Assembly: GCA_903944895.1 (NCBI GenBank)
Contig: CAJATL010000365.1
Location: 1-57,894 of the forward strand
Direction: 5' to 3'
From: an uncultured Bacteroidota bacterium
GTDB taxonomy: Bacteria; Bacteroidota; Bacteroidia; Bacteroidales; 4484-276
Length of the DNA: 57,894 bases
Shown in pieces: positions 34,776 to 44,300 of the stretch. Below the pieces are notes generated by a model that made no database searches, had not been told where the DNA came from, and worked only from the letters and a program-made list of their open reading frames with translations. The position numbers were made by a program, and so were the translations under genes. Position 1 is the stretch's first letter. Each line of letters begins with the position of its first letter.

Positions 34776-36413
34776 TTATCTCGTACTAAGCTTGGTTACC
34801 GTCTTTTTCTCGTAAACATACACGAAGTTTCCATCCCTCGACAAGGTTGTCATTGCACCTGTTCTGGCTTTAAAATCCTTGTATTTGCAGGTATTCAGGT
34901 CAAAGGTGCCGATGTCGGCTTTATCGGTTTTCATCACAAGGATATCATCGATGCGGTCTTCGAGTGATGAAGTGCGGTACTTGCCCGAATTAATCACTTC
35001 GCCGGTATTTGCATTGAAGGTTGAAACGCCCTTTTCGCCAACAACCACGATGATGTTTTCTTTAAAAGGAAGAATCATCTGCGCAAGGCCAACTCCACCT
35101 TTAGCAACAGGAACTACATATTTTTCATTCCCGGTTGCAATATCCAGCGAATACAATTCTTTTCCGCTGCAAACGATATTGTTTCCTTCAAAAGAAATTG
35201 CGTTGGTGATTCCTTTTTTAAATTTTTCCGATTCCCAGACCAGAGTGCCGTCATTGGCGTTAAATGCCTGAATCCCGTAAGGTTTTATGTTCTCGAATTT
35301 AATGGCTGTTTCGCTGATTAACTGGTCGCCGCTCCGGTATTCGCGGTGATATTGTACTTCAACCATGCCACCAATCTGAAGCAGGACTTTTCCATCCTCA
35401 ACCCTCATTCCCGGAATGGCTTTAGCATCTTTGATTTCGCGTGAAGTCCAGAGCAGTTTTCCAGTATTACGGTCATATTTTTTAACATATTGGCTGCTTT
35501 TGCTGGTCATATCGAGCACATAAAGATCATCACCATCAACAACCGGTTCAGCAACTGCACCATAAACACCAAATAATTTTGTGCCCGTAGGTTTTCCAAC
35601 CAGTTTGTCGGGGGTATAATCGAAAGCTGCTGACCACAACTTTGCGCCTGTGTTGTAATCGTATACCTGCAGTCCGCTGAGGTTAAGATAAACCTTATCG
35701 TTTTCAACATTGAGGTCGAACAAAAACTCTTTGGTTATTACTTTCCGGTCGGCACGCCCGATGTAGGTGCTTTCCCAGATGATTTCACCATTTTTAATAT
35801 TTATTCTGACTACCTGATTTTTGAAACCTGTAAACAGTGCGCCCAAAGAGCTGGGAACAAAATTCACCATGACCATGGTTTGGTCGCTTCCACTGTAAGA
35901 ATAGGCTCCAACAACACCTTTGAATTTTTCGGTGCTCCACAGTTCTTCTCCGGTTTGGGCTTTGATGTAAACAAGTTCCTTTTTGAGGGTTACGGCAAAA
36001 CAATCTTCTTCTTCGATATAGGTGATTGAGTTTTCGTCGAGATCCTGGAATTTTTCGGTGGTCCAGAGGTTTTTACCTGTCTCCAGATTGATGCAGACAA
36101 TCTGATCTTTTCCCATTTTGCGTTCGAACAAAAAGATGGTACTCGACGCCCAGAAAGGGATTAGTTCGTCAATTTTCCGGAGGTTGGGCGCAAGTTCTTT
36201 AAAATCCCTGGTCCAGATGGTTATTCCGGTATTATTGTCAAAAACGGTCATTTCCTTGTCGGAGGCAGCATAGCTGTGTTCGCCTTCAAGCGAAGTTCCT
36301 GACCACAAAATCTGATGTTCCAGACGGGATTCCCAAACTACCGACATATCTTCCTGGGCTTTTAACCCGGCAAATGAAAACACTAAAAGTGTAAAAAGCA
36401 TTAATTTTCTCAT
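34776..36413 (-). CDS. Secreted PQQ-like beta-propeller protein
   Basis: The 545 residues start with a signal peptide (ending GLKAQ, about 19). The remainder is repeating PQQ_2-type blades with motifs such as TGITIWTRD, TGKNLWTTEKF, TGEELWSTEKF, NGEIIWESTY, TGAKLWSAAF and TGKLLWTSREI. No catalytic domain is visible and no PQQ-ligand set can be assigned, so it is probably a binding or scaffold propeller in the envelope. It is third in a same-strand run with the genes at 36426 and 36880. Confidence 0.8.
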   Translation of the reverse strand: MRKLMLFTLLVFSFAGLKAQEDMSVVWESRLEHQILWSGTSLEGEHSYAASDKEMTVFDNNTGITIWTRDFKELAPNLRKIDELIPFWASSTIFLFERKMGKDQIVCINLETGKNLWTTEKFQDLDENSITYIEEEDCFAVTLKKELVYIKAQTGEELWSTEKFKGVVGAYSYSGSDQTMVMVNFVPSSLGALFTGFKNQVVRINIKNGEIIWESTYIGRADRKVITKEFLFDLNVENDKVYLNLSGLQVYDYNTGAKLWSAAFDYTPDKLVGKPTGTKLFGVYGAVAEPVVDGDDLYVLDMTSKSSQYVKKYDRNTGKLLWTSREIKDAKAIPGMRVEDGKVLLQIGGMVEVQYHREYRSGDQLISETAIKFENIKPYGIQAFNANDGTLVWESEKFKKGITNAISFEGNNIVCSGKELYSLDIATGNEKYVVPVAKGGVGLAQMILPFKENIIVVVGEKGVSTFNANTGEVINSGKYRTSSLEDRIDDILVMKTDKADIGTFDLNTCKYKDFKARTGAMTTLSRDGNFVYVYEKKTVTKLSTR

Positions 36414-36425
36414 AATGATCTGTTT

Positions 36426-36791
36426 TTAAAATTTGAATATGTAATTGAATTTATAATCTTTGTTTTTTGGCATTTTAAAACTGAATTGCAAAGCCAGAAC
36501 CTCGTCTTTCAGGCGGTTTTGCGAAGGGATATTTCCATCCTTTTTATCGGCCACAAACACCGACACTACCTGCCCTTTGTCGCGGATTGTAAGTTGCAGG
36601 TTGTACTCCCCGGTGATGCTGTTTTTTTGGCCAGCTTTGAAGAGCGAGCCTTCAGGGCCGGTCATTGCATTGTCCAGTTCGAGGGTGGCCTGTTTGATAA
36701 TTTCATCTTTATCTTCTATCAGCACACGATTTTGGGCTTGAACACCAAGCGCAGAAAGGACAATAAATGCGGTTAAAAATATAATTCTCAT
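36426..36791 (-). CDS. Small secreted protein of unknown function
   Basis: The 121 residues have a signal peptide (ending GVQAQ, about 19) and a compact mixed domain (YNLQLTIRDKGQVVSVFVA, then KNKDYKFNYIFKF at the end). No family is recognised. It lies 12 bp upstream of the PQQ-like propeller gene, so the two are very probably co-expressed and may work together. Confidence 0.7.
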   Translation of the reverse strand: MRIIFLTAFIVLSALGVQAQNRVLIEDKDEIIKQATLELDNAMTGPEGSLFKAGQKNSITGEYNLQLTIRDKGQVVSVFVADKKDGNIPSQNRLKDEVLALQFSFKMPKNKDYKFNYIFKF

Positions 36792-36879
36792 AATTTCTGC
36801 TTTTTAAGTTTTATTTCTTTAAGTTTTTTTAAACCTTGTAGGTTTTGTCCAAGTAAGTTTTTGACCTTTAAGTTTTGAT

Positions 36880-38061
36880 TTATTGATCAAATTCCAGATT
36901 CCACAAAACGAGGCGGTTTCCGAAGGTGATCAGGATTGATTTGTCGCCGGGGAGAAAGGTGAACGACGGGCGTGAGTCTTTGATAAACTTTTCGCCTTCG
37001 CTCTTCTCGAAGAGGCGATAGCCCAGCTCGAAACGTTTGAGCATGGTCCCGCTTTCGTAGTCGTACAGGTGAATTTCCTGGAATTTGTTTCCTCTTGAAT
37101 TTACGGCAAACATGGTTCCGTCGTTGCTGAGCTTAATTTCGGGCTGGCCGATGGATTGAGAGGTAAAGCCCTTACGCATCGGTTGTTTGGTGGCAGCATC
37201 GATCATATTGATTGTTGTAATCGGGCTTTTGCCTGTTACAGCCTTTACGTGCGGGATTTGGTAATTGAATAAAAAGTTGCCTTCGGGCGAATATTTGAGC
37301 TTGTAAATGATGTCGTACAGTTCGCTGACGGATGAAATCCTGGCAAAACTCTGCGCATCATAAAAACTCACGAATTGTTTGTATTTCACGGCAAATTTGG
37401 CGGCCTTTTTTCTTTTGTAAAACCGGCTGTCGCCTTTGAGGTCGGCTTTGGTTATCAAATGTGAAACGGCAAGCGTAAGTCCATCGGGGCTGATGGCCAG
37501 CGTATTTGCAACATTTGGGATGGTAAACGATTTTTCTTTGGTCGCAGAAGGCAGATTCCAAAAGGTAACCTCATCGCCGCTCAGGCTGATGGCGTATTTT
37601 TCGTCGGATGAAATCACCACATCCTGAACTTTTTCAAAGAGCTTTATTTGATTTCCGCTGGCGGCATCAACAATTTCAAACCCGATCTGCCGGTCTTTAT
37701 TCAGGCTGAAATCAACATAGCTCAATTCCTGCAAAAGGAGGTATTTCCCGTTTTGTGAGTAGGTAATTTTTGAGCCGGAATACCAGTTTCCGGCAGCAAA
37801 TTCTTTCACCACCTTCCGGCTTTCCCAGTCCATAATTTTAACGGGGGAGGATTGTTTGGCGCTGATGGCGAGGTTTTTTCCGTCGGGTGACAAGGCTATT
37901 CCCGAAAATAAAACTTCTCCGTCGCTGACTTTAATTCGGTCGAAGTCGGCATTTGAAGCCTGGCCATACAGAAGTTGCGAGCTAAAAACCAGCAAACCAG
38001 CCATCAGGATTTGTATCCCGGATTTTGCCTTTCCGGTTAAACCGGTTAAATTTTTCTTCAT
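36880..38061 (-). CDS. Secreted WD40-like propeller protein
   Basis: Start set at MKKNLTGLTG (38061); the frame continues seven codons upstream. The signal peptide ends at LLYGQ. The following 350 residues are WD40/YVTN-like blades (LSPDGKNLAISAKQ, SPVKIMDWESRKVV, ISPDGLTLAVSH, YSPEGNFLFNYQ, LSNDGTMFAVNS). It is probably a periplasmic or surface propeller. It leads a run of three secreted proteins on the minus strand, with 88 bp to the next gene. The function is unknown. Confidence 0.75.
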   Translation of the reverse strand: MKKNLTGLTGKAKSGIQILMAGLLVFSSQLLYGQASNADFDRIKVSDGEVLFSGIALSPDGKNLAISAKQSSPVKIMDWESRKVVKEFAAGNWYSGSKITYSQNGKYLLLQELSYVDFSLNKDRQIGFEIVDAASGNQIKLFEKVQDVVISSDEKYAISLSGDEVTFWNLPSATKEKSFTIPNVANTLAISPDGLTLAVSHLITKADLKGDSRFYKRKKAAKFAVKYKQFVSFYDAQSFARISSVSELYDIIYKLKYSPEGNFLFNYQIPHVKAVTGKSPITTINMIDAATKQPMRKGFTSQSIGQPEIKLSNDGTMFAVNSRGNKFQEIHLYDYESGTMLKRFELGYRLFEKSEGEKFIKDSRPSFTFLPGDKSILITFGNRLVLWNLEFDQ

Positions 38062-38391
38062 TATTTCAATTCCCATTTTCATCGTTATCCTAAAAATAAA
38101 ATCACAGAGTTCGTTGCAGTGTAATTGCTTATTACCTCAAAACACCAAAGTGAATAGAGACCTGCGCGGAAACTCTGTGAAAATTTCGTTAAGCTTTCCT
38201 TTGAATATGTCTTGAAAAATGAATAAGCAATTACAGCGGCAAAACTATATGCGCGTGGCATTTCCTGAAATAGCGTAATGTTCGTATTTGCCTACGACGT
38301 TTACCGTATTTTGAAGTGGAAAGGTGGAAATTTGGGTAGGAAATTGAAGTAAAACGGGGAGATTTGCTTGAATGGCATTTCTGCATTCTGG
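38062..38391. other. Intergenic region with two interleaved perfect inverted repeats
   Basis: 330 bp with no gene. It contains CACAGAGTT/AACTCTGTG (38103-38111 and 38171-38179) and GTAATTGCTTATT/AATAAGCAATTAC (38121-38133 and 38222-38234), interleaved. The second pair extends imperfectly outward (GTTGC... against ...GCGGCAA). Confidence 0.6.
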
Positions 38392-39033
38392 CTAAACCAA
38401 CCCATTTTTTATCGCATAGCTGATTAATCCTGCAATATTATTGGCATTGAGTTTTTTCATCAGGTTGGTGCGGTGGGTGTCGACAGTGCGGTGACTGATG
38501 AAAAGTTTTGTTCCGATTTCCTTATTTGAAAAGCCTTCGGCAATGAGTTTGAGAATTTCCTCCTCACGGTCGGTGAGCATTTCCATGGGCTGTTTTGTGG
38601 ATGAAAGATTGTTTTGGGGGTTATTTAAAAGCGAGAGTGTAACCTCCGGTGAAAAATAAGACTGGCCACCGGCAACTTTTCTGATTGCGCCGATTAATTC
38701 ATCCTGGGAGGTGCTTTTTAAAATATACCCATCAGCGCCAATGGCCATGAGGCTTTTAATCATTCCGGCCTCCTGATGCATCGAGAGGATGATCACTTTT
38801 ACTCCGGATGAAACTCTTTTAATTTCTTTGAGGGCGTCAATGCCGTTCATCACGGGCATATCAATGTCCATCAAGATAATATCAACTTTTAAAATTTCGA
38901 GCAGGCGGAGTGCTTCGCGGCCATTGTTGGCTTCTCCTGCAACAATGATGTCATCAGTGTTTTTCAACAGCGATTTCAGGCCATCAACAATGATCTGATG
39001 GTCATCAGCCAGAAGGACTTTTATTTGATTCAT
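38392..39033 (-). CDS. NarL/LuxR-family response regulator
   Basis: The 213 residues comprise a receiver (phosphoacceptor Asp56 in IILMDIDMPVMNG, Lys in ILKSTSQDE) and a C-terminal LuxR helix-turn-helix (LTDREEEILKLIAEGFSNKE, RTVDTHRTNLMKKL). Its start overlaps the stop of the kinase gene by 4 bp, so the pair is translationally coupled. Confidence 0.95.
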   Translation of the reverse strand: MNQIKVLLADDHQIIVDGLKSLLKNTDDIIVAGEANNGREALRLLEILKVDIILMDIDMPVMNGIDALKEIKRVSSGVKVIILSMHQEAGMIKSLMAIGADGYILKSTSQDELIGAIRKVAGGQSYFSPEVTLSLLNNPQNNLSSTKQPMEMLTDREEEILKLIAEGFSNKEIGTKLFISHRTVDTHRTNLMKKLNANNIAGLISYAIKNGLV

Positions 39034-40967
39034 GCTATTGGTGTTCTTATGGTTACAGATGTTCCGGTTCCCGGAGCCGATTCATAATTCAGATGTCCTT
39101 TGATGGCATCAATGCGGCTTGCGATATTTAACAGGCCAATACCATTTTTTTCGGTGGCATCAACGTCAAAACCGACGCCATTATCCGAAACATTGAGTAC
39201 AACATGGGTTTTGAGTTTTAGAAGTTGAACGTTTAAAAAAGTGGCCTGCGAATGTTTGATAACATTGCTGATGAGTTCCTGTAAAACCCGAAACAGTGCA
39301 AGTTCAATAGGAACACCGAGGCGTTCCTCAAATCCCGAATGTTCAAAATGATATTGAAGTGGTGCGTTTTCGAAGTTCATTTTAAGCATGTTTTCGATAG
39401 CGGGAACCAGGCCAAATTGCTCCAGTTCCTTCGGCATCATCTGGTGCGAAATCGTTCTTACTTCAGCGCTGGCACTGTCGAGCATGGTTTGAAGGCGTTT
39501 TAAATCCTGAACAAGATCACGGCTGGTTGCCTTAAACGACAAAGTCTGATAATTCAATTTCAATGCGCTCAATGTTTGTCCGACACCATCGTGCAACTCT
39601 TTGGCTATCCTGCGCCGCTCTTCCTCCTGTCCCTGGAAAACAGCGTTCATCCTGGCCTCCTGTTGCCGTATTTTTTCTGCATCAGCAGCCGCTTTCTGGC
39701 GTTGCTGGTGGCGATAAAACAAAAATATCCCCGCCCCGGTCATCGAAATAATGATAAACACCAAAAGCCAAAGCTGGGTTTTTCGCTGGATGAGCTTGAT
39801 TTCGGTGAATTGTTTTTCCTGTTTCACCAGTTCGAGGTCCTGCTCCAGTTTATCGGTTTCGTACTGGCTTTGCACATCGAGGATTTGTTGTTTGATGCGC
39901 TCGCTATACACCGAATCGTTGGTGGCGATGTACAACTTCATCAGAATAATGGCGCTGTCGGTTTGATTTGTTAAAGCCTTTAATTTTGCCAGTCCCAGCA
40001 AAGCGCTTAACTCCTCCTCAATAACCGAAATTTTCTTCGAAATCTCCAGAGCACGGTTTAAAGCCATGGCTGCATCCTGATACCGGCCAATTTCGGTATA
40101 AAGCGATCCCATCCTGGAAAGCGTCGAAGAAATTCCTTTGTTGTCACCGAGTCGTTCGCGTATTTCGAGGGATTCGGAATAAAAGGTAAGGGCTTTTTTA
40201 AACTCTTTTTTGGCCATGTAAATATTGCCCATATTGCTGAGGATGGCACTGATGTATTCTTCGTTTTTTAATTTCCTGGAGATGGCGAGGGCTTTTTCGT
40301 AATAAGCAATTGCCCTGGTGGTGTCGTACATTTTGGCGTACACATTGGCCATGTTGCTCAGCGAATTTGCCTCCCCGGCTTCGTCACCCATCTTAACACG
40401 GTATTCGAGACCCTTTTTGTGGTATTCGAGTGATTTTTCAAGATTTCCGAGGTTTTGATGGATGATGGCGATGTTGTTCAAACTATAGCCAATCCACTTG
40501 TCCTGCCCAAGCTGCTCATAAATTTTGAGGGCTGCAATCTGATTTTGAAGCGCCTCCTTGAGCCGGCCCTGTTTTTGGTCGATGATTCCAAGTTTATTGT
40601 ACAATGAAGCCTGGCCGGGCAGGTCGTTTAACTGCCCGCGAAGTTTCATGGCTTCACCGAAATATTTTGTAGCCTTCCGGTAATTTGCCTTATCCATGTA
40701 AATAATTCCCAGATCGTTAAAAGCCTGGGCAATGCCTTTAGGGAATTTCAGATCTTCGGCCAGGGTGAGCGCCATTTCTCCAAAAATGATGGCTGAGTCA
40801 GCCGAAATAAAGCGGTATTCCCAGCATAAATCGCTTAAAACCTTTACTTTGCTGGTGTCGGCCTTTGCACTGAGTTTCTGGTCGAGGCTATCTTTAACTC
40901 CACCAAAAACAGGATTTATGATAATAACAAGAAATATAAAAACGATAAAAACCCCTGAAACCTTCAT
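39030..40967 (-). CDS. TPR-containing sensor histidine kinase (HisKA_3)
   Basis: The 645 residues begin with a signal peptide (about 1-23). About seven TPRs follow (about 60-320, for example NLGNLEKSLEYHKKGLEYR), then a coiled coil (about 345-390) and one TM helix (about 397-417). The HisKA_3 domain has His459 in AKELHDGVGQTLSALKLN, and the HATPase has DNGVGFD and NGIGLLNIASR. The TPR sensor is extracytoplasmic and presumably binds a protein or peptide partner. This is the common Bacteroidota design, and it works with the coupled NarL-type regulator. Confidence 0.93.
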   Translation of the reverse strand: MKVSGVFIVFIFLVIIINPVFGGVKDSLDQKLSAKADTSKVKVLSDLCWEYRFISADSAIIFGEMALTLAEDLKFPKGIAQAFNDLGIIYMDKANYRKATKYFGEAMKLRGQLNDLPGQASLYNKLGIIDQKQGRLKEALQNQIAALKIYEQLGQDKWIGYSLNNIAIIHQNLGNLEKSLEYHKKGLEYRVKMGDEAGEANSLSNMANVYAKMYDTTRAIAYYEKALAISRKLKNEEYISAILSNMGNIYMAKKEFKKALTFYSESLEIRERLGDNKGISSTLSRMGSLYTEIGRYQDAAMALNRALEISKKISVIEEELSALLGLAKLKALTNQTDSAIILMKLYIATNDSVYSERIKQQILDVQSQYETDKLEQDLELVKQEKQFTEIKLIQRKTQLWLLVFIIISMTGAGIFLFYRHQQRQKAAADAEKIRQQEARMNAVFQGQEEERRRIAKELHDGVGQTLSALKLNYQTLSFKATSRDLVQDLKRLQTMLDSASAEVRTISHQMMPKELEQFGLVPAIENMLKMNFENAPLQYHFEHSGFEERLGVPIELALFRVLQELISNVIKHSQATFLNVQLLKLKTHVVLNVSDNGVGFDVDATEKNGIGLLNIASRIDAIKGHLNYESAPGTGTSVTIRTPIA

Positions 40968-40987
40968 GTTTTGTTATGTTTATTCTA

Positions 40988-41019
40988 CAAACATACTATT
41001 TTAAAAAATGTTGAGACAA
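40988..41019 (-). promoter_or_regulatory. Predicted promoter of the TPR-kinase/NarL operon
   Basis: On the minus strand TTG (41017-41019), a 21-nt spacer and TATGTTTG (40988-40995) match the Bacteroidota consensus exactly. The start codon is 20 bp downstream. Confidence 0.6.
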
Positions 41020-41217
41020 GCAGTCAAAACTACCCAATAAATCAAAAGCGCCGAAAAAAGCACAATATCCTGGCCTGCAAATTTGTAATAAAATCATAAC
41101 CCTGTCAAAATATCTTTCATCCAGGTTGGATTTGTCGGGCTGATCCAGCCTAAAATGCAATGAAACGGATATTTTTAATTATTTATTAGGTTTTTACTAA
41201 TTTTGGAAACTTAACCA

Positions 41218-41249
41218 AGCCGGCACATAAAATCAGATGATGCCGGCTT
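41218..41249 (+). promoter_or_regulatory. Inverted repeat in the leader of the GH57-like gene
   Basis: AAGCCGGCA (41218-41226) and TGCCGGCTT (41241-41249) form a perfect 9-bp stem with a 14-nt loop, just downstream of the -7-like TAATTTTG. There is no T-run after it, so it is not a typical terminator. It could be an operator or an RNA stem. Confidence 0.4.
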
Positions 41250-41319
41250 GCCAGTATTGAAATTAAATAAATTAAAAAATATCTTACTTTTTATCGCGAA
41301 CACAGTAATTTTCCGGCTT

Positions 41320-44300
41320 ATGAAAAAACTTCTATCACTCCCACTAATTTGGGCTTTGTTAATGACGATTTTGGTGAACAATTATTCTAATGCACAATCC
41401 GTGTCAGGTGATTTAAAATTCTGGCAAAAATCTGATTTTCTGGGTTTTGATCAGGTGGGTGATTGTGAAGGAAAATCAGGAGATATCAGCTCTGTTTTCG
41501 CCCGGACAACCGGAGAAAGCCTTTTTTTAAGGATCACCTTTGATGATATGATTATCCGTAAAGAAAATCAATTAACCGAAGACCTGTTTATAAATGCCGG
41601 AATTACCCTCCGGTTGAAGCTCACCGACAACAAACAAAAAAGTACTTTAAAGGATTTTGCTTTTGATCTTTCGGCTTTATCATCCAACAGTGAAAACGCA
41701 TATCAGCTCCGCACCCCGGTGTTCAACCTCTGGGAGATGGAGACATCACTTCCCGAAAAAATGCTTCGCGAAAACATTGACTTCGAAATAACCGTTTTTG
41801 AAAACGGAAAAATGATTGATGTTTTTAATTCGGATGGAAAAAACAGCGATGCCGAAGGCAACTGTGCTTTTGTTCATCACGGCAATCAGGGATTGACTTA
41901 CACCGAAGTTTTTTATGGCAGCTCTGGCGGACAAAGCGGTCTTGCCGGAAGCGGCTTTGACGAAATTTTGCAGGTTCACGAAGCCACGGCCACACCCGGG
42001 AATTTCCACATGTCGGGAACGCTGATGCCTGCCGCTGCCTGGCACAACCCCGAGTTTAACACCTGGCTTAATTCGCTGGTATCGCAAGGTAAGGTCGAAA
42101 TGATGACCTCGGCGCTTGGGCAGCACATCATGCCTTTTGTTACGAATAATATGAACGACTGGTCGGTGGGTGTCGAAAGCGACATGGTTGATTATCATTA
42201 TAATTATGAGCCTCGCACCGCCTGGGTTCCTGAGCGCGTTTGGCTGGCGCCCGGAAGTTATCCAAATTCAGGCGTTCTTGACTGGGCAGGCGATAACTGG
42301 GCACAACATGGCGTTTGGGGCGTTGTTCTCGACGACAGCCCGCATCTTAATGGTTACGACAATGGTAAAATTCATTGGATGAACAATGGCTCCGGAGTCA
42401 GCCTACGGGTTATTCCCATCAATAATTCGTTTGTCGGGAATATGATGTACAATGCCGATGGCGCCAAAAACCAGATTTCGGGTATGGGGCAATATAAAAT
42501 TTGTGTTTATGGTACCGATTGGGAGGTAGCCTCCGAGATGAACGAACATGACGGTTCATCTTTCCTGGATAATTACGAAAACGTACTCTGGTGGTGCCAC
42601 GACAACTATCCGGGTGTTAATGTGTGGAAACTTACCGATGCCATGCAAAATTCCAACTTTAACGGTACGGGGGCTGAAATTACTCCCGGAACCTATGGAT
42701 TGTTGGGAGGCCCTGATGGTTACGGTGGGAGCAACAACTCCTGGTACAACCAATGGGCAGGAACGGAATCCCATTCCGATTTTCACAACCCAAAATGGAA
42801 TTATGGCTACATCTGGAGCGATGCCCACAACAATTTGATGACTGCACCCAATAACGACCTCGCACAACTTGGCTGGTACACGCTTATGATAAACCTCCAC
42901 GAAACAGGATGGCACGAAGGCGGCACCGTTGCCGGATGGGAACATCGTTATTCGTCGCACATGAAAAATGCAAACGTTTATGCCGAAGCTGCTCGCTGGG
43001 CTGCAGGACAATATCAGTCACCTCTGGCTGCCTATTTTAGCGATATCGATCACGACGGGGTTGATGAGGTAGTTATTCACAACCAGAATATTTTTGCGGT
43101 TTTCGAAAGCATTGGCGGAAAAGTAAACTGGCTCTTTTATAAAGATGGTTATGGAAACGCGTTTTCGGTGGTTGGCTCCGACATGGCTTACTGGTCTGAA
43201 ACTGATGGCGATTACAACGACGCCTCAAACAATCATGTAGCAGCACTTTCGGATGTTGATCCTAACCAACAGGGTTCCATTTATCAAATCGAAATCCTGC
43301 AGAGTTCCGGTGACATGGTTGTGGTGGAGCTTTCGCAATGGGGCGTTAAAAAACGGATCGAACTTACCGCCGGCGTAAATTTCCTGGATGTGATTTACAA
43401 CTTTTATGGTACCGATGGTTACATCAAATCTGGCTGGACACCCGGCCTTCTGGATATTCTTTGGTCAGGAAAATCGCACCTTCAAAGGATGTGGGGCGAT
43501 TATGGTTCTTATTGCGGACAGCGTAATTCAGCATCGGGTGCTACTGTAGCCATGGTTTTTGGAAATGGAGGTGCACAACACAACGGCGAATTTGAAGGAA
43601 CCCTTGTTAAAGGTGATGAAATTAAAGGCAACAACCAGTTTAAAACACGGCTTTTTGCAGGCTACACCTCGCCACCCACAGGAACAAAAGTTACCGAACT
43701 TAATACGCTATCGGCTCAAAATTTAGATGTTTTTCCGCCAACATTAAATAATCTGGCTTACCGGATTGATGAAAATACGCTGGAAATCGTTTTTAGCGAA
43801 GCTGTTGATCTTGCTTCGTCACAAAATGTCTCAAATTATAGTTTACAGAATTTCGCTCATTCCTATACACTGGTTTCGGCGGTGCGTCAGGGCGACTGGA
43901 GAAAAGTGCAGCTTAACATCAGCGGAACCTGGTTTTCGGGTGACGCTGGACAGATTGTGGTTTCCAATGTTAAAGATGTTAATGGAAATGCCATTTCAGG
44001 AAGCAATACAGCAAATTACACCGTTCCATCAGGTACAACACCACACACCATTGTTATTGATGGAACCAACGATTTCGAAGCTAATTCGGAGTTAATGGCC
44101 TTCAAAACATATTCGCTTTATCTTACCTGGGATAATCAAAACCTGTATGTGGGCCTTTATAATTTAAACCTCAATATCGGTGGCGACTTTTTCGTAAATA
44201 TTGATACCGATCACCTTACCGGAAGTGGTGCTACCAATGATTCATGGGGCAGGGTTAGTTTTGCAAATCCTTACAAACCTGAATATCAGGTTGCCATCGA

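Larger units (their letters stand above)
40968..41319. other. Divergent regulatory region
   Basis: About 350 bp. It holds the kinase promoter (minus strand, 40988-41019), a -7-like element TAATTTTG at 41198-41205 (plus strand) for the GH57-like gene, and the inverted repeat at 41218-41249. Nothing else is recognised. Confidence 0.55.

Noticed and set aside
41746-42198. 150-codon minus-strand frame inside the GH57-like gene
   Set aside because: Antisense shadow of a strongly conserved enzyme domain; no independent evidence.
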